A stretch of 29,909 nucleotides of DNA, from positions 1 to 29,909 of the forward strand of contig CAVPMA010000027.1 of NCBI GenBank assembly GCA_963706315.1, written 5' to 3'. How positions within the stretch are numbered: the first letter of the stretch is position 1; each line of letters starts with the position of its first letter. Positions 7,693 through 15,814 of this stretch are shown here, piece by piece. The translations under genes were made by a program, and so were the position numbers. Source of the DNA: CALMEC01 sp963706315 (GTDB taxonomy: Bacteria; Actinomycetota; Thermoleophilia; Miltoncostaeales; Miltoncostaeaceae). Below the pieces are notes generated by a model that saw nothing but the letters and a program-made list of their open reading frames with translations, searched no databases and was not told the origin of the DNA.

Positions 7693-10600
7693 TTAGGTTG
7701 TCACCCGCCCTTCAGCTAATTGCCGATCCGCCTCCTCCACAAGGGCGCATAGGGTCGAGATGAGGCGCATGTCGTCGACGGTACGGGCGCGGGCTTCGAG
7801 CAGGGCCGGGCTGCAGACCAGGTAGGCGAGGCATCGTGCGCGGCTGATCGCGACGTTCAGCCGGTTGCGGCTAAACAGGAACTCCGCGTCGCGGAGCATG
7901 TCGTCGCCGGTGGAAGTCGCCATAGAGAAGAACACGACCGGTGCCTCCTGCCCCTGGAACTTGTCGACGGTGCCGACCCGGACGCCGGGGAGCGCCTGGC
8001 GAAGCATCCGCACGTGGGCGTTGTACGGGGCGACGACCATGATGTCGTCCGGCGTGAGCGATCGCGTGTCGCCGTGCCGGTCGGTGTGGGAGATGCCCAC
8101 AAGGCCCGCGATTGCCGAGCGGATCGCGTCGCGCTCCTGGCGCGACGACGAGGTGTTGCCGATGTGCGGGACCGGTACGTACCGGATCCCGGTGCCTGCC
8201 CCGGTGGCCTGGACGACGCAGTCGGGGTGGGGTTCGAGCCGCCCGTCGTAGATCTCGCGGGAGATGAAGCCGCAGACATCGGGGTGCATCCGCCAGGTCT
8301 GGGCGAGGAAGAGCCCCCGGTCGGGTGGGATCGTGGCGTCCCTGCCCAGTGCGTGCTGCAGCACCGAAAGGCCGGTGCCCTCCACGTGTGCGGCCTGGCT
8401 GACGTGCGGCAGCTGCTGAGGGTCGCCGAGGAGAATGAGGTTGCGGGCGGAGGTCCCCACGGCCAGCGCGTCGGCGAGTGACATTTGGCCGGCCTCGTCG
8501 ATCACGAGGTAGTCGAACGCCTGGTCGTGCCCCTCCCGGGCGAACACCCATGAGGTGCCGGCCACCATCTGCAGGTTGGGGTCCTCGCAGTCCGCGTGGT
8601 TGGTGTGGTTCTCGATGCGGTCGCTCCCCGGAAACTCGCTGTCGGGCGAATCGCCGATTCTGCGTGCGCCCTGGTAGGTGAGGCCGAGTTCGTCGGCGGC
8701 GGCTTCGAGCTCCGTGAGGACGTTGTTGATGGCCTTGTGGCTGACGGCGGTGACGCCGACGCGGGCACCATCCGCAATGAGCGCCGCGATCATCCGTCCG
8801 CCCAGCCAGGTCTTTCCGGTGCCAGGGGGGCCCTGCACCACGAGGCAGCTCTCGTCGAGGCCCTTCGCGAGAGCGATCTGCTCGTCGAGGTCGAGGGTTT
8901 GAATCGGCTCACCGGCTGTGCGGCCGGCGATGCGCGTAGGCGTGCCGTCGAGCAGATCCCGCAGCGCCCGGTACGCCCGGTGGTCGTCGCGGATGCTCGT
9001 GGCGAAGCGTAGGAGGGCGGCCTCGTGGGCCTTTGTCTCCAAAGGGCCGCTAGGGATAAGGGCCGCGGGGAGTGGCTCGTCATGGCGGTTTCGGCGGCGT
9101 TTCACGACCAGTGTGTCGGCGTCGGCGTCGAGCGCGGCGATGGTGACGCCCTTCTCGGTGGCAGGGTCCGCCACTGGGGCTCCCGCGTGGAGCTTGTGCT
9201 CCTGTGCGGGGAACGCCATCTCGTACGCCAGGCTCTGCTTCTCGAGCCATGGGTCGACGTCGGTGCGCGTGAGCCCACCGATGGCTTCGTGATCGCGGAT
9301 CAGCTCGTCCACCGTCATCTCGAGTCGGGCGAACCACTGCCACCAAGCGGGGCGCTTCTCGCGGCGGTGGTACTCGAGGAGCTCGCCCGCCAGCCACCTG
9401 CCGGAGCCGGGTTCGGCGTCGCGAACGAGCTCCTCGCGGAGGGCCAGCCGGGCTGCGCGGGCGTCGCTTACCTCGACGCTGGGGTCGCTCGGCGGATCAT
9501 GCTCCCACCAAGGCGTGCCCGGCGGGCGGTTATCGACGAGCCAGTCGCGCAGGGCGAGGGTCGCGCGGCAATCCTCGTCGTTGTAGCGGGCGATCGCGAC
9601 GAGGAGGGCCTGGTCGCCGGTGTCGCGCCACCGTTCGTATTCGACGACGGCGTCGGACCCCGAGCCGACATCGGCGGCGCGGGTGAACCCGGCGAGCTTC
9701 TCAGTGGTCTTCAGCCCGTAGCCGGGGGCCCCAACGACGAGCGCTTGGCGGATCACGGCATAGAGGTCCACGAACACCTCGGCCCGCAGCAGATCGTCCA
9801 CCTCAGCCTCGCGGGTGCTGGGCTGGGCGGCGAGGCAGCGGAGCGCAGATGGCTCGGCGGGGCTGTAGTGGTATACGTGCATACTGGGGTGCTCTGCTCG
9901 GCGGGCGGTGATGAGGTCGACGAACTCTTCGAACGCCTGAGCCTCGCCAGCAGGGTTGTGCGCCCAGATCGGGCGGTAGCGCCACTCGCCCTCCTCCAGT
10001 AACACGAGCCCAAAGAGAAACCACAACTCGCGGGCCGGGTCCCAAAACGGATCGCCCTCGAGGTCGAGGAAGACGTCGCCGGGGTCGCGGTGGGGCAGCC
10101 GTGCGAACCCGCGCCCCTCAGCGCGGGGCAGGCGGTCGTAGGGCAGGGTGCCGCGGCGGCGGCCCTGAAGCTGCAGCCGAGCCTGCCACTGCAGGTTGGC
10201 GAGCGCGTCGGGCCGAAGGTCGGCAACTTGGCGACTCGGGTCGGTGCCAGCCAGCTTCGTGAGCGTGTCGATGCCCGCGGCACGCAGGGCGTCGACGTTG
10301 TCGCGACGGATACCGGCGACGGCGGTCAGGTGATCGGTCTGCTCCCATGTGTCTTCGCAGTAGCTTCGGAAACCACAGATCGCGCAGTGCGCGCACGGGT
10401 AGGCCTCGGTCGGCTGCGAGTTCATGACCGCTTCTCGTAGCGCGGTCTGAGCCCGGCGGACGTAGGCGGCGACCTCGGCGACGCGGATGGTCTCCCTGCG
10501 TCCGGATCCGAGCTGCAGGTGCATCTCCCGCGGCGCGACCTCTTGGATCCGTTCAATCCACTGGCTGTAGACCGTGAGCTGCAGGACGTGGTGGGGGAGG

Positions 10601-11025
10601 GCTTCGTTGCGGGCGAGCTTCGTGTCGACCGCCTCATATCCCCAGTCCCCTAACCCCGTTGGACCCCGAACCCGCTCGAGGAAGTCCGCCCGCCCGCGCC
10701 AACCGTCCCCGGCGAACGTCGCCTGGTAGATCACTTCCGCTCCGTCTCGCATCGCCTGCTCGGTAGCCTGGCCGGCGGCGTTGAAGTCCCGGTCGGTCAA
10801 CGGGATCTTCACGACCTTCCGCCCTCGATTCTCAAGAGCGCTGAGGTATTCGCGTTCGTGCAGGTCACCCTTCGCCTGGATCAGCTGTTCGTACGCACCA
10901 GGGGTGTACGGTCCTGGCCCGGCCCCGCGGGCGTGGACGAGTGCGAGTGCCGTTGCGTGACGGCATCCGAGGTGGATGCCCAAGTCGGTCGGCGCCAACC
11001 AAAGCATGCCGGTGTCGAATCGCAT
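7693..11025 (-). CDS. TM0106-type RecB-like nuclease / RNase H-like / SF1 helicase fusion
   Basis: This is a 1110-residue protein. Residues 1-220 are a RecB/Cas4-like PD-(D/E)xK nuclease (VIYQATFAGDGWRGRADFL, YEAVDTKLAR) ending in the Cys cluster PCAHCAICGFRSYC, typical of the TM0106 family and possibly binding an Fe-S cluster. At about 315-505 is an RNase H-like 3'-5' exonuclease domain (VFLDLEGDPFW; YNDEDCRATLALRDWL). From about 720 comes a superfamily 1B helicase: Walker A GPPGTGKT, VIDEAGQ, GDPQQLPHVS, WRMHP, VGTVDKFQGQEA and NRLNVAISRAR. It would unwind and degrade nucleic acid; a repair or defence role is inference. The ATG at 11025 is chosen because an AAAGGA site lies 8 bp upstream; a longer frame to 11073 has none. 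It stands alone, with a tRNA fragment at its 3' end. Confidence 0.88.
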   Translation of the reverse strand: MRFDTGMLWLAPTDLGIHLGCRHATALALVHARGAGPGPYTPGAYEQLIQAKGDLHEREYLSALENRGRKVVKIPLTDRDFNAAGQATEQAMRDGAEVIYQATFAGDGWRGRADFLERVRGPTGLGDWGYEAVDTKLARNEALPHHVLQLTVYSQWIERIQEVAPREMHLQLGSGRRETIRVAEVAAYVRRAQTALREAVMNSQPTEAYPCAHCAICGFRSYCEDTWEQTDHLTAVAGIRRDNVDALRAAGIDTLTKLAGTDPSRQVADLRPDALANLQWQARLQLQGRRRGTLPYDRLPRAEGRGFARLPHRDPGDVFLDLEGDPFWDPARELWFLFGLVLLEEGEWRYRPIWAHNPAGEAQAFEEFVDLITARRAEHPSMHVYHYSPAEPSALRCLAAQPSTREAEVDDLLRAEVFVDLYAVIRQALVVGAPGYGLKTTEKLAGFTRAADVGSGSDAVVEYERWRDTGDQALLVAIARYNDEDCRATLALRDWLVDNRPPGTPWWEHDPPSDPSVEVSDARAARLALREELVRDAEPGSGRWLAGELLEYHRREKRPAWWQWFARLEMTVDELIRDHEAIGGLTRTDVDPWLEKQSLAYEMAFPAQEHKLHAGAPVADPATEKGVTIAALDADADTLVVKRRRNRHDEPLPAALIPSGPLETKAHEAALLRFATSIRDDHRAYRALRDLLDGTPTRIAGRTAGEPIQTLDLDEQIALAKGLDESCLVVQGPPGTGKTWLGGRMIAALIADGARVGVTAVSHKAINNVLTELEAAADELGLTYQGARRIGDSPDSEFPGSDRIENHTNHADCEDPNLQMVAGTSWVFAREGHDQAFDYLVIDEAGQMSLADALAVGTSARNLILLGDPQQLPHVSQAAHVEGTGLSVLQHALGRDATIPPDRGLFLAQTWRMHPDVCGFISREIYDGRLEPHPDCVVQATGAGTGIRYVPVPHIGNTSSSRQERDAIRSAIAGLVGISHTDRHGDTRSLTPDDIMVVAPYNAHVRMLRQALPGVRVGTVDKFQGQEAPVVFFSMATSTGDDMLRDAEFLFSRNRLNVAISRARCLAYLVCSPALLEARARTVDDMRLISTLCALVEEADRQLAEGRVTT

Positions 11026-11692
11026 GGTCGACATCCTTTCGCAAGCGGTCGGAAGGCTCATGAATCCCACCACGCCTTCCCCTGTGGCGAGTGCGGGGAA
11101 GACTTGAGGCTGCCTATCCGGTGCGAATGATCGCGATATCCAAGGGTTCGAGGGTCGACAAGCCGACGGGCGCGCCCATCACTCCTACCCTCCCACGTGC
11201 GCCTCGCTCCGCACGTCTTGCGTACTGGCCGCAACAGCAAGGATGGCGTGGCGCTGGTTGCTCTCCAACGCACGAATATCCCGGCCTTGAAAGAGGATAT
11301 GAAACCGTTGCTCGAATCATCGTTGACCCGGTGCGCACGCTCGACGTTCGGAGGTCAACGAGCGTCGTGCTCGGTGGCGTGCGGAGCGTGACGAGGGCGA
11401 TCGAGGTTCGCTTCGCGCCAGCCGTCCACCGAGACTGGATCGAGGGTAGTGTAAGCGCCCAAAGAACAGGACTGTCCGCTTATTAGCTACCGACTCTAGT
11501 CTCTGCGCACTCAGATGACCGCTCCTCCGCCCTACCGAGAAGAGCTTCTCGGTTCGTTCTCGAAGTCCGTAGCAAGACCTGAAGATCTATCAGGGCGTAC
11601 TCCCTGACGCTACAACGAAAGAATGCCCGGCACACCTCACTGGGTTCCCAACAGGATGGCACACGGAGCTATGACTCAAGACCCGGGCGCGG
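11026..11692. other. Gene-free stretch with one strong palindrome
   Basis: I find no supportable gene here. A plus-strand frame of 131 codons (11091-11486) has no recognisable features. The only clear structure is a perfect 9-bp inverted repeat, accgagaag (11534-11542) and cttctcggt (11545-11553), with a 2-nt centre. It could be a repressor site or a short hairpin. No T tract follows. Confidence 0.5.
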
Positions 11693-12055
11693 CTACCGAG
11701 GTAGATCTTCGACGGCAATCGCACGCGCTTCGCGCTCATGCTCCGGGCCGGAGACCCCCTCGGGCATCCGGGTCAGCGTCCCATCGGCGAAGGGAACCCG
11801 GAGGAACTCCGACTGGCATCCCTCGACCGGGCCGCCGTACGGCCAAAAGCCAGTACCGAAGCCGAAGGCCCCGGCACCGGCCTCACACGGAAACACGCCG
11901 TCACGGCAGTAAGAGCAGGACCCGTCGACCGGGAGGGGGAAGACGAGCACGCGATCTCCGGGGGCAAAGTTCGCAACCTCCCGCCCCACCGCCACGACAG
12001 TCCCGACCTCCAGCCTGAAGGTAGTCGGGCCATAGGTGCCGAATCGGGGCCCTCC
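11693..12055 (-). pseudogene. Zinc-dependent alcohol dehydrogenase remnant (GroES-like part)
   Basis: The minus frame reads LEVGTVVAVGREVANFAPGD, RVLVFPLPVDGSCSYCRDGV, then CEAGAGAFGFGTGFWPYGG and QSEFLRVPFADGTLTRMPEG. These match in order the catalytic domain of medium-chain dehydrogenases, closest in style to formaldehyde-dehydrogenase-like members (GDRVV, a Cys-x2-Cys-containing structural zinc loop, FG-Y-GG-Q-x-E-x-LRVP-x-AD). Only two cysteines of the structural zinc loop remain in place, the N-terminal zinc ligands are gone, and the Rossmann domain is missing; the frame ends at 11693. It is a broken internal fragment. Confidence 0.6.
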
Positions 12056-12189
12056 GGAGAGGTCGTGAGCTTTCGAACACCCACAACTCGCTCGGAGGCA
12101 CGACGAGTACCCCAGCCGCTCGGAACGTCTACGGGTACAGTCAAATGGAAGCGCGATTACCGCCTCGGGAGGTAGCGAGAGAGGTCACA

Positions 12190-12696
12190 TTACTTCGCTC
12201 GCGGCGTCTGATCCCGCACCGAAAGCCTGTACTTGACGTGGCCCTCGGCCCAGTCGACCATCATCTTGCGAGGCGTCTTGCGAGTCTTGGGACGTGGGTC
12301 GCGATAGAACGGGGTGCTGCTGAAGGCAACCTCTATGTCGACGTGCTCGGCCTGGTATGCCGGCAGTTCCTCGACGATCGGCGCGATCTGGTTCTGCCCG
12401 GGTGCAAGGCGCGCGATCGTTCGCGGCAGCGAGACCGTAAGCGTCGCCTCACTCTGCGGATCGACTGACATGAAGCTTGGCAATATGAAGTTGCCGCTGG
12501 GGCTCATCTCCTGCAACCCGCGGTCGGAGAGTTGCACCTCAAGAGTCTTTGTCGCGGGGTCGTAACGGAGCGCACGCACGCTGGAGTACGCGTGCATAGT
12601 CCGCGTGCTTGTGTTGTGCAAGTGCACACGGAGAGTCATCTCCTTCTGCAGATCGTCATGCATCTCGGCATGAACAATTTTGAGTTCAGTAGGCAT
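12190..12696 (-). CDS. Unknown 168-residue protein, predicted all-beta, third gene of the peptidase operon
   Basis: ATG at 12696 follows a perfect GGAGGTGA site by six bases; the start overlaps the end of the upstream peptidase gene by 11 bp, so translation is coupled. The sequence alternates short strands (ELKIVHAEM, MTLRVHLHNTSTRTMHAYSS, TLEVQLSDRG, EATLTVSLP, VDIEVAFSSTPFY), as in Ig-like or C2-like beta sandwiches. It has no signal peptide or membrane segment. The C-terminal tail is basic (RPKTRKTPRK) before a last strand (KYRLSVRD). I do not recognise the family. By position it probably works with the peptidase, perhaps as a binding or targeting subunit. Confidence 0.75.
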   Translation of the reverse strand: MPTELKIVHAEMHDDLQKEMTLRVHLHNTSTRTMHAYSSVRALRYDPATKTLEVQLSDRGLQEMSPSGNFILPSFMSVDPQSEATLTVSLPRTIARLAPGQNQIAPIVEELPAYQAEHVDIEVAFSSTPFYRDPRPKTRKTPRKMMVDWAEGHVKYRLSVRDQTPRAK

Positions 12697-14113
12697 GATG
12701 TTCACCTCCCCAGCGCTCCTCGACAAGCGACGCTTTCTCGGGTTCTAGGACTGCGGCGAGCCGGCGCCCGAAGCGTCGCCGAGTGTCCGGAGTGCGTAGC
12801 AGGGTTCTCTCCAAGAACCGAAGCTCCTCACTCAAAGTGTAATCTGAAAGTCGATTCCAGACCCCCGTGATCGGCATGCGCGCGGACCATCCGTCGAAAC
12901 GCTCGGCTAGCCGCCTACCGATCTCCTCGGTCTCGACATCACGTAGGCGCCAGAGGAGCGCGTCGATCAGCGTGCTGATCGGATCGATGAGGGCCCAGGT
13001 GACGTACTCGCTCGGCCGTGCCCGCTCGTTTATGAGGGACGCCAGCGCCGCCTCGGCCTCGAGGGCCGGCGTCGCGGACGCATCAAGCAAGTCGCGTCCA
13101 CGGGCGACGTCCTGGGCTGAGAGATCTGCGAGCTCGGGCTTGGCTGCGACCTGTGCGTCAAATCGGCGTCCCAGTTCGGTGACGTCGATCTTCTCGATGC
13201 CGTGGGCTCGGATGAGGTCGAGCGCCACCGTGAGCGGCCCGACGAACTGGATGCGTACCGTTTCCAGTAGTGCCGACGAGTGCGCCATGAGACGGCAGAC
13301 CTCCGGGCTGAAACCGTAGTAGTCGTCGTGAAGATGTTGGAAGAAGTCGTAGCCGACCTCCGAATGCCGAAGCACGCCGTCGCGGACCTCGCGGAGGGCA
13401 TTCACCTCGGCCGAGTAGGCGGAGCCGGTTGCGACGCTCGCGACGATGCAGCATGACGACGACTGGCAGCCGGCGTTGGCGCAGTGATCGGTCGGATCCC
13501 GATGTGGCATCCCGAGTTGGTCTCGCATGTCGTTCTCGTCGGTCTCGGCCCTCTGTTCCTCAGGGGAACCCGTGCATCCGTTGTCGCCGAGCGCTAGGGA
13601 AGTGCCGTTCGCCGTGTGGAAGGCGTGCGAGAGCTCGTGGTAGAGAATCACCGCAGAGGGTGTCTCAAGCGAATACGTGCCTGCGGGGTCGCCCTGCTTA
13701 CGGGCGCAGAGGCCGCTCCCGTTGTTGTCCGACGTGTCATAGAACACGATGACCGACGCTGTCGGGTTGTCGGGGTCTCCGACCGGCCTGCTAGTGCCGT
13801 TTCCGGCCATCATGGTGCCGTCGAGCAGCGTGAAGTTGCCGCCGCAGGGAACGATGATGATGTCGATATTGTTCGCGTTGACGGCGAAGTTCGTGTTGAC
13901 GAGCGCGTCGAGCCGCTGGGCCGGAATCCCTGGGTCAGTCCGGTCATAGGTGACTTGCACGAGGTTGTTGTTCGGCGCGGACTCGCCGTAGCCGGCGTGC
14001 CCGCCGCCGCCGAGATCGGCGTGCGAAATGGAGAAGAGGTCGACGGTGGCGTTCTCGGGGAAGACATTGCCCGCGCCCGCCCCCGCCGTGTCGGTGGCGA
14101 TGAAGAGCGTCAT
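12686..14113 (-). CDS. M91 (NleD-like) zinc metallopeptidase with an internal CFI-box-like motif
   Basis: The protein has 475 residues. The catalytic HExxH is HELSH at residues 159-163, in the context PSAVILYHELSHAFHTANG. The downstream EEQRAETDENDMRDQLGMPH matches the conserved (E)N-x2-R-x-LG-x-P block of M91 peptidases and probably provides the third zinc ligand. At 211-275 follows a Cys-rich part (C211, C216, C221, C222) reading CCIVASVATGS, then VNALREVRDGVLR, then YYGFSPEV. This resembles the CFI-box C-terminal domain (CFIATAAYGS...LR-x-FRD). Here the motif is internal, followed by about 200 mainly helical residues. There is no signal peptide. ATG at 14113 follows a GAGGGGCGGG site, 12 bp after the coiled-coil gene's stop. 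The substrate is unknown. M91 members include type III effectors, but no secretion system is nearby. Confidence 0.8.
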   Translation of the reverse strand: MTLFIATDTAGAGAGNVFPENATVDLFSISHADLGGGGHAGYGESAPNNNLVQVTYDRTDPGIPAQRLDALVNTNFAVNANNIDIIIVPCGGNFTLLDGTMMAGNGTSRPVGDPDNPTASVIVFYDTSDNNGSGLCARKQGDPAGTYSLETPSAVILYHELSHAFHTANGTSLALGDNGCTGSPEEQRAETDENDMRDQLGMPHRDPTDHCANAGCQSSSCCIVASVATGSAYSAEVNALREVRDGVLRHSEVGYDFFQHLHDDYYGFSPEVCRLMAHSSALLETVRIQFVGPLTVALDLIRAHGIEKIDVTELGRRFDAQVAAKPELADLSAQDVARGRDLLDASATPALEAEAALASLINERARPSEYVTWALIDPISTLIDALLWRLRDVETEEIGRRLAERFDGWSARMPITGVWNRLSDYTLSEELRFLERTLLRTPDTRRRFGRRLAAVLEPEKASLVEERWGGEHHAY

Positions 14114-14125
14114 TGCCCCCGCCCC

Positions 14126-14656
14126 TCAGCCCTTCTTCTTGCCGGACTGGGAGTCCGGCGGCTGCCAATCCTGCCCCTTAGGCTCGTAGTTATTGAGCTC
14201 GCCTTCACGGCACGGCTCGTAACAGGGCTCCGGCTTCTCCGGCTCGGGTGGACAGCATTCGGTGATCTTGGCTTCTGCCGCGTCCAAGCGCTCGACCTCG
14301 AGCGTCTCGCGTGCATGCACGAGTTCCAAGATCTTCTCGAGCCTCACAACCGCGTCGCGCGTGACCGTATCGATCTCGATCAGCGTATCGAGCCGACGGA
14401 GCATGCGGCACTCCAGGTCCGCCTGGATCTTGAGCCAGCAGATGATTGTCCCGTTCTGCTCGACGTTGTCCTCGAGCAGCACCGCGACCTTCTTCTCCAC
14501 CTCCAGAATTGCAAAGAGCCCCTGCGCGATGGCAGTCTCGTCCGCATCCAAGTGTTGGGTCAGTGTATCGATGCGATCGGCGGTGAGCGCGGTGCTGGCC
14601 TTGATCTGGTCGAGGTCGTTCTTAATCTGATTGGCGACGTCCTGCAATGTCGGCAT
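14126..14656 (-). CDS. Coiled-coil protein with Cys/Pro-rich tail, first gene of the peptidase operon
   Basis: ATG at 14656 (MPTLQDVANQIKND) has a GGAGGGG site just upstream. Residues 1-130 are almost entirely heptad-like helix (VANQIKNDLDQIKAS, TALTADRIDTLTQHLD, ILEVEKKVAVLLED, RDAVVRLEKILELV), indicating a long coiled coil or helical bundle. The tail from about 135 is rich in Cys, Pro and Glu (ECCPPEPEKPEPCYEPCREG) and ends KKKG. It has no membrane segment or catalytic motif. The clustered cysteines parallel the Cys-rich block of the downstream peptidase, so metal binding or disulfide contacts between the two are possible. The family is not recognised. Confidence 0.75.
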   Translation of the reverse strand: MPTLQDVANQIKNDLDQIKASTALTADRIDTLTQHLDADETAIAQGLFAILEVEKKVAVLLEDNVEQNGTIICWLKIQADLECRMLRRLDTLIEIDTVTRDAVVRLEKILELVHARETLEVERLDAAEAKITECCPPEPEKPEPCYEPCREGELNNYEPKGQDWQPPDSQSGKKKG

Positions 14657-14676
14657 GGATCCCCTCCACACAAAGC

Positions 14677-14702
14677 GTGAGCATTTCATGAAACAAACTC
14701 AC
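14677..14702. promoter_or_regulatory. Nested palindrome just upstream of the peptidase operon
   Basis: A perfect 10-bp palindrome, tttcatgaaa (14684-14693), is enclosed by gtgag (14677-14681) and ctcac (14698-14702). It lies 21-46 bp upstream of the first ATG of the minus-strand operon, a position suited to a repressor site or a 5' leader hairpin. Confidence 0.45.
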
Positions 14703-14738
14703 GTGTTTCGCTCGCGACCTTCACCAGGCCACGGTCCT

Positions 14739-14756
14739 GTCACTAAAGAGAGTGAC
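14739..14756. promoter_or_regulatory. 6-bp inverted repeat in the divergent promoter region
   Basis: gtcact (14739-14744) and agtgac (14751-14756) pair exactly around aaagag. The repeat lies in the 325-bp space between the minus-strand peptidase operon and the plus-strand membrane protein, so it could control either. Nothing else is identifiable between 14757 and 14981. Confidence 0.35.
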
Positions 14757-14981
14757 TTCACCCGTCGTTGATACACCCCTTGGCTCTTGTCGGCCGACGG
14801 CCGGCGGGGCAGGGTTGCAACGTCCCTGCGCTGTCTCCACTGGGGACATCGCGGAAGCCAAACTTCGTCGACCCCTGGCGGAAGGATCGGAGGTCGTGCG
14901 TGGCCAGGTTGACAGCGTTACAAACCGGCGCCATGCTCGCCGTGGCTGAGGAGAACCACGGAACTGCCGGACGGGCCAGTG

Positions 14982-15344
14982 ATGGGAGCTGAAGATGGTC
15001 TCGAGCGGACGCGTGCAAACGCATTCGAGTCGCGCAAGTTGCTCTTCGCGTTCATCGTCGCAGTCGCCGCCATCGCGGCGCTCATCCTGATCCTGTTAAT
15101 CGGCGCTTGGCACTGGTCAGACGCAAAGGACGGCGCAGCGGTAATCAGTCCGATCGCGGGTGTTGTCGGCACCATAGTCGGCGCCTACCTGGGACACCAA
15201 GCCGGCTCCGCTGGTCGTGAACGCGATGCGGCCGACAAGCGTGAGTGTGAACGGATCGCTCAGCAGCTCGCAGCCGTGGCCGATCCCACTGCTGCGGCGA
15301 AGATACTCGGGATAGACTGCAGTCGGGAGCCACCAACTAATTGA
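14982..15344 (+). CDS. Small two-TM membrane protein, unknown
   Basis: The protein has 120 residues from ATG 14982 (a GTG lies one codon earlier). A short charged N-terminus precedes a strong membrane segment (LLFAFIVAVAAIAALILILL, about 22-41), a Trp-rich turn (GAWHWSD) and a second, glycine-rich segment (ISPIAGVVGTIVGAYLG, about 56-74). A charged helix follows (RERDAADKRECERIAQQLA). The Gly-rich second segment plus helix is seen in small membrane-anchored accessory proteins, but no family is certain. It is divergent from the peptidase operon and may share its regulation. Confidence 0.6.
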   Translation: MGAEDGLERTRANAFESRKLLFAFIVAVAAIAALILILLIGAWHWSDAKDGAAVISPIAGVVGTIVGAYLGHQAGSAGRERDAADKRECERIAQQLAAVADPTAAAKILGIDCSREPPTN

Positions 15345-15554
15345 CTCAAGATCTGGTCCAGCCGCTTTGCTTCTCGCTTTCGACCGCTATTGACACCGGA
15401 CACGTTCGTCGTCGCTATCAGCCGAACCGCTTGCGGAGACGAGCGGCGCGATCCGCACGATGATCACGTCGCCGCCAGGATGGAGAGCTTGGTCGTCCCC
15501 TTAGGGCCGCCTCTTGGTCATGGCCGGCTTTGCCGCGATCTTCTGGTGCGAGCC

Positions 15555-15675
15555 CCGAGGCATCACCGAGGCATCACCGCAGCGGCATTCGCCGCACTCA
15601 TCGCATCCGGCGACATGGCGATTTGCAGGGATTTCGCGTAGCGACCCGATCCATCATCCTGGAACCTGGTACCCG
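15555..15675. repeat. Dispersed structured repeat, copy A
   Basis: It begins with a doubled gaggcatcaccg, continues with a gcactcntcgca-type segment, and contains gatttgcagggatttcgc (15620-15637), which is identical in copy C and has one mismatch in copy B. The distance from the first gaggcatcacc to this core is 63 bp in all three copies. A diverged imperfect hairpin (acccgatcc...ggaacctggt) follows. The terminal hairpin seen in B and C is not evident. It lies between the small membrane protein and the ABC-2 transporter. Confidence 0.7.
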
Positions 15676-15814
15676 CCACCTTGTCGAGCAGCTGAACGGC
15701 CTGATGCGCCTCGAGGCCCTCTGCGAAGCCGCCGCTGCCTGACGCGGCGAGGGCGGTTGTTCGGTCGGCCCGCGGCTTCACCGTTTTCACAGGTTGGCGT
15801 GGTTGACTGAAGCT

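Noticed and set aside
9025..10002. Long plus-strand open frame opposite the nuclease-helicase gene
   Set aside because: It is a GC-rich shadow frame: the minus strand carries a fully recognisable multi-domain enzyme through the whole interval.
11091..11486. 131-codon plus-strand frame in the gap after the helicase
   Set aside because: It has no ribosome site, no domain-like pattern and no conserved motif that I can recognise.
13616..14680. 354-codon plus-strand frame across the peptidase and coiled-coil genes
   Set aside because: The opposite strand has clear motifs, ribosome sites and operon spacing; the plus frame has no family features.
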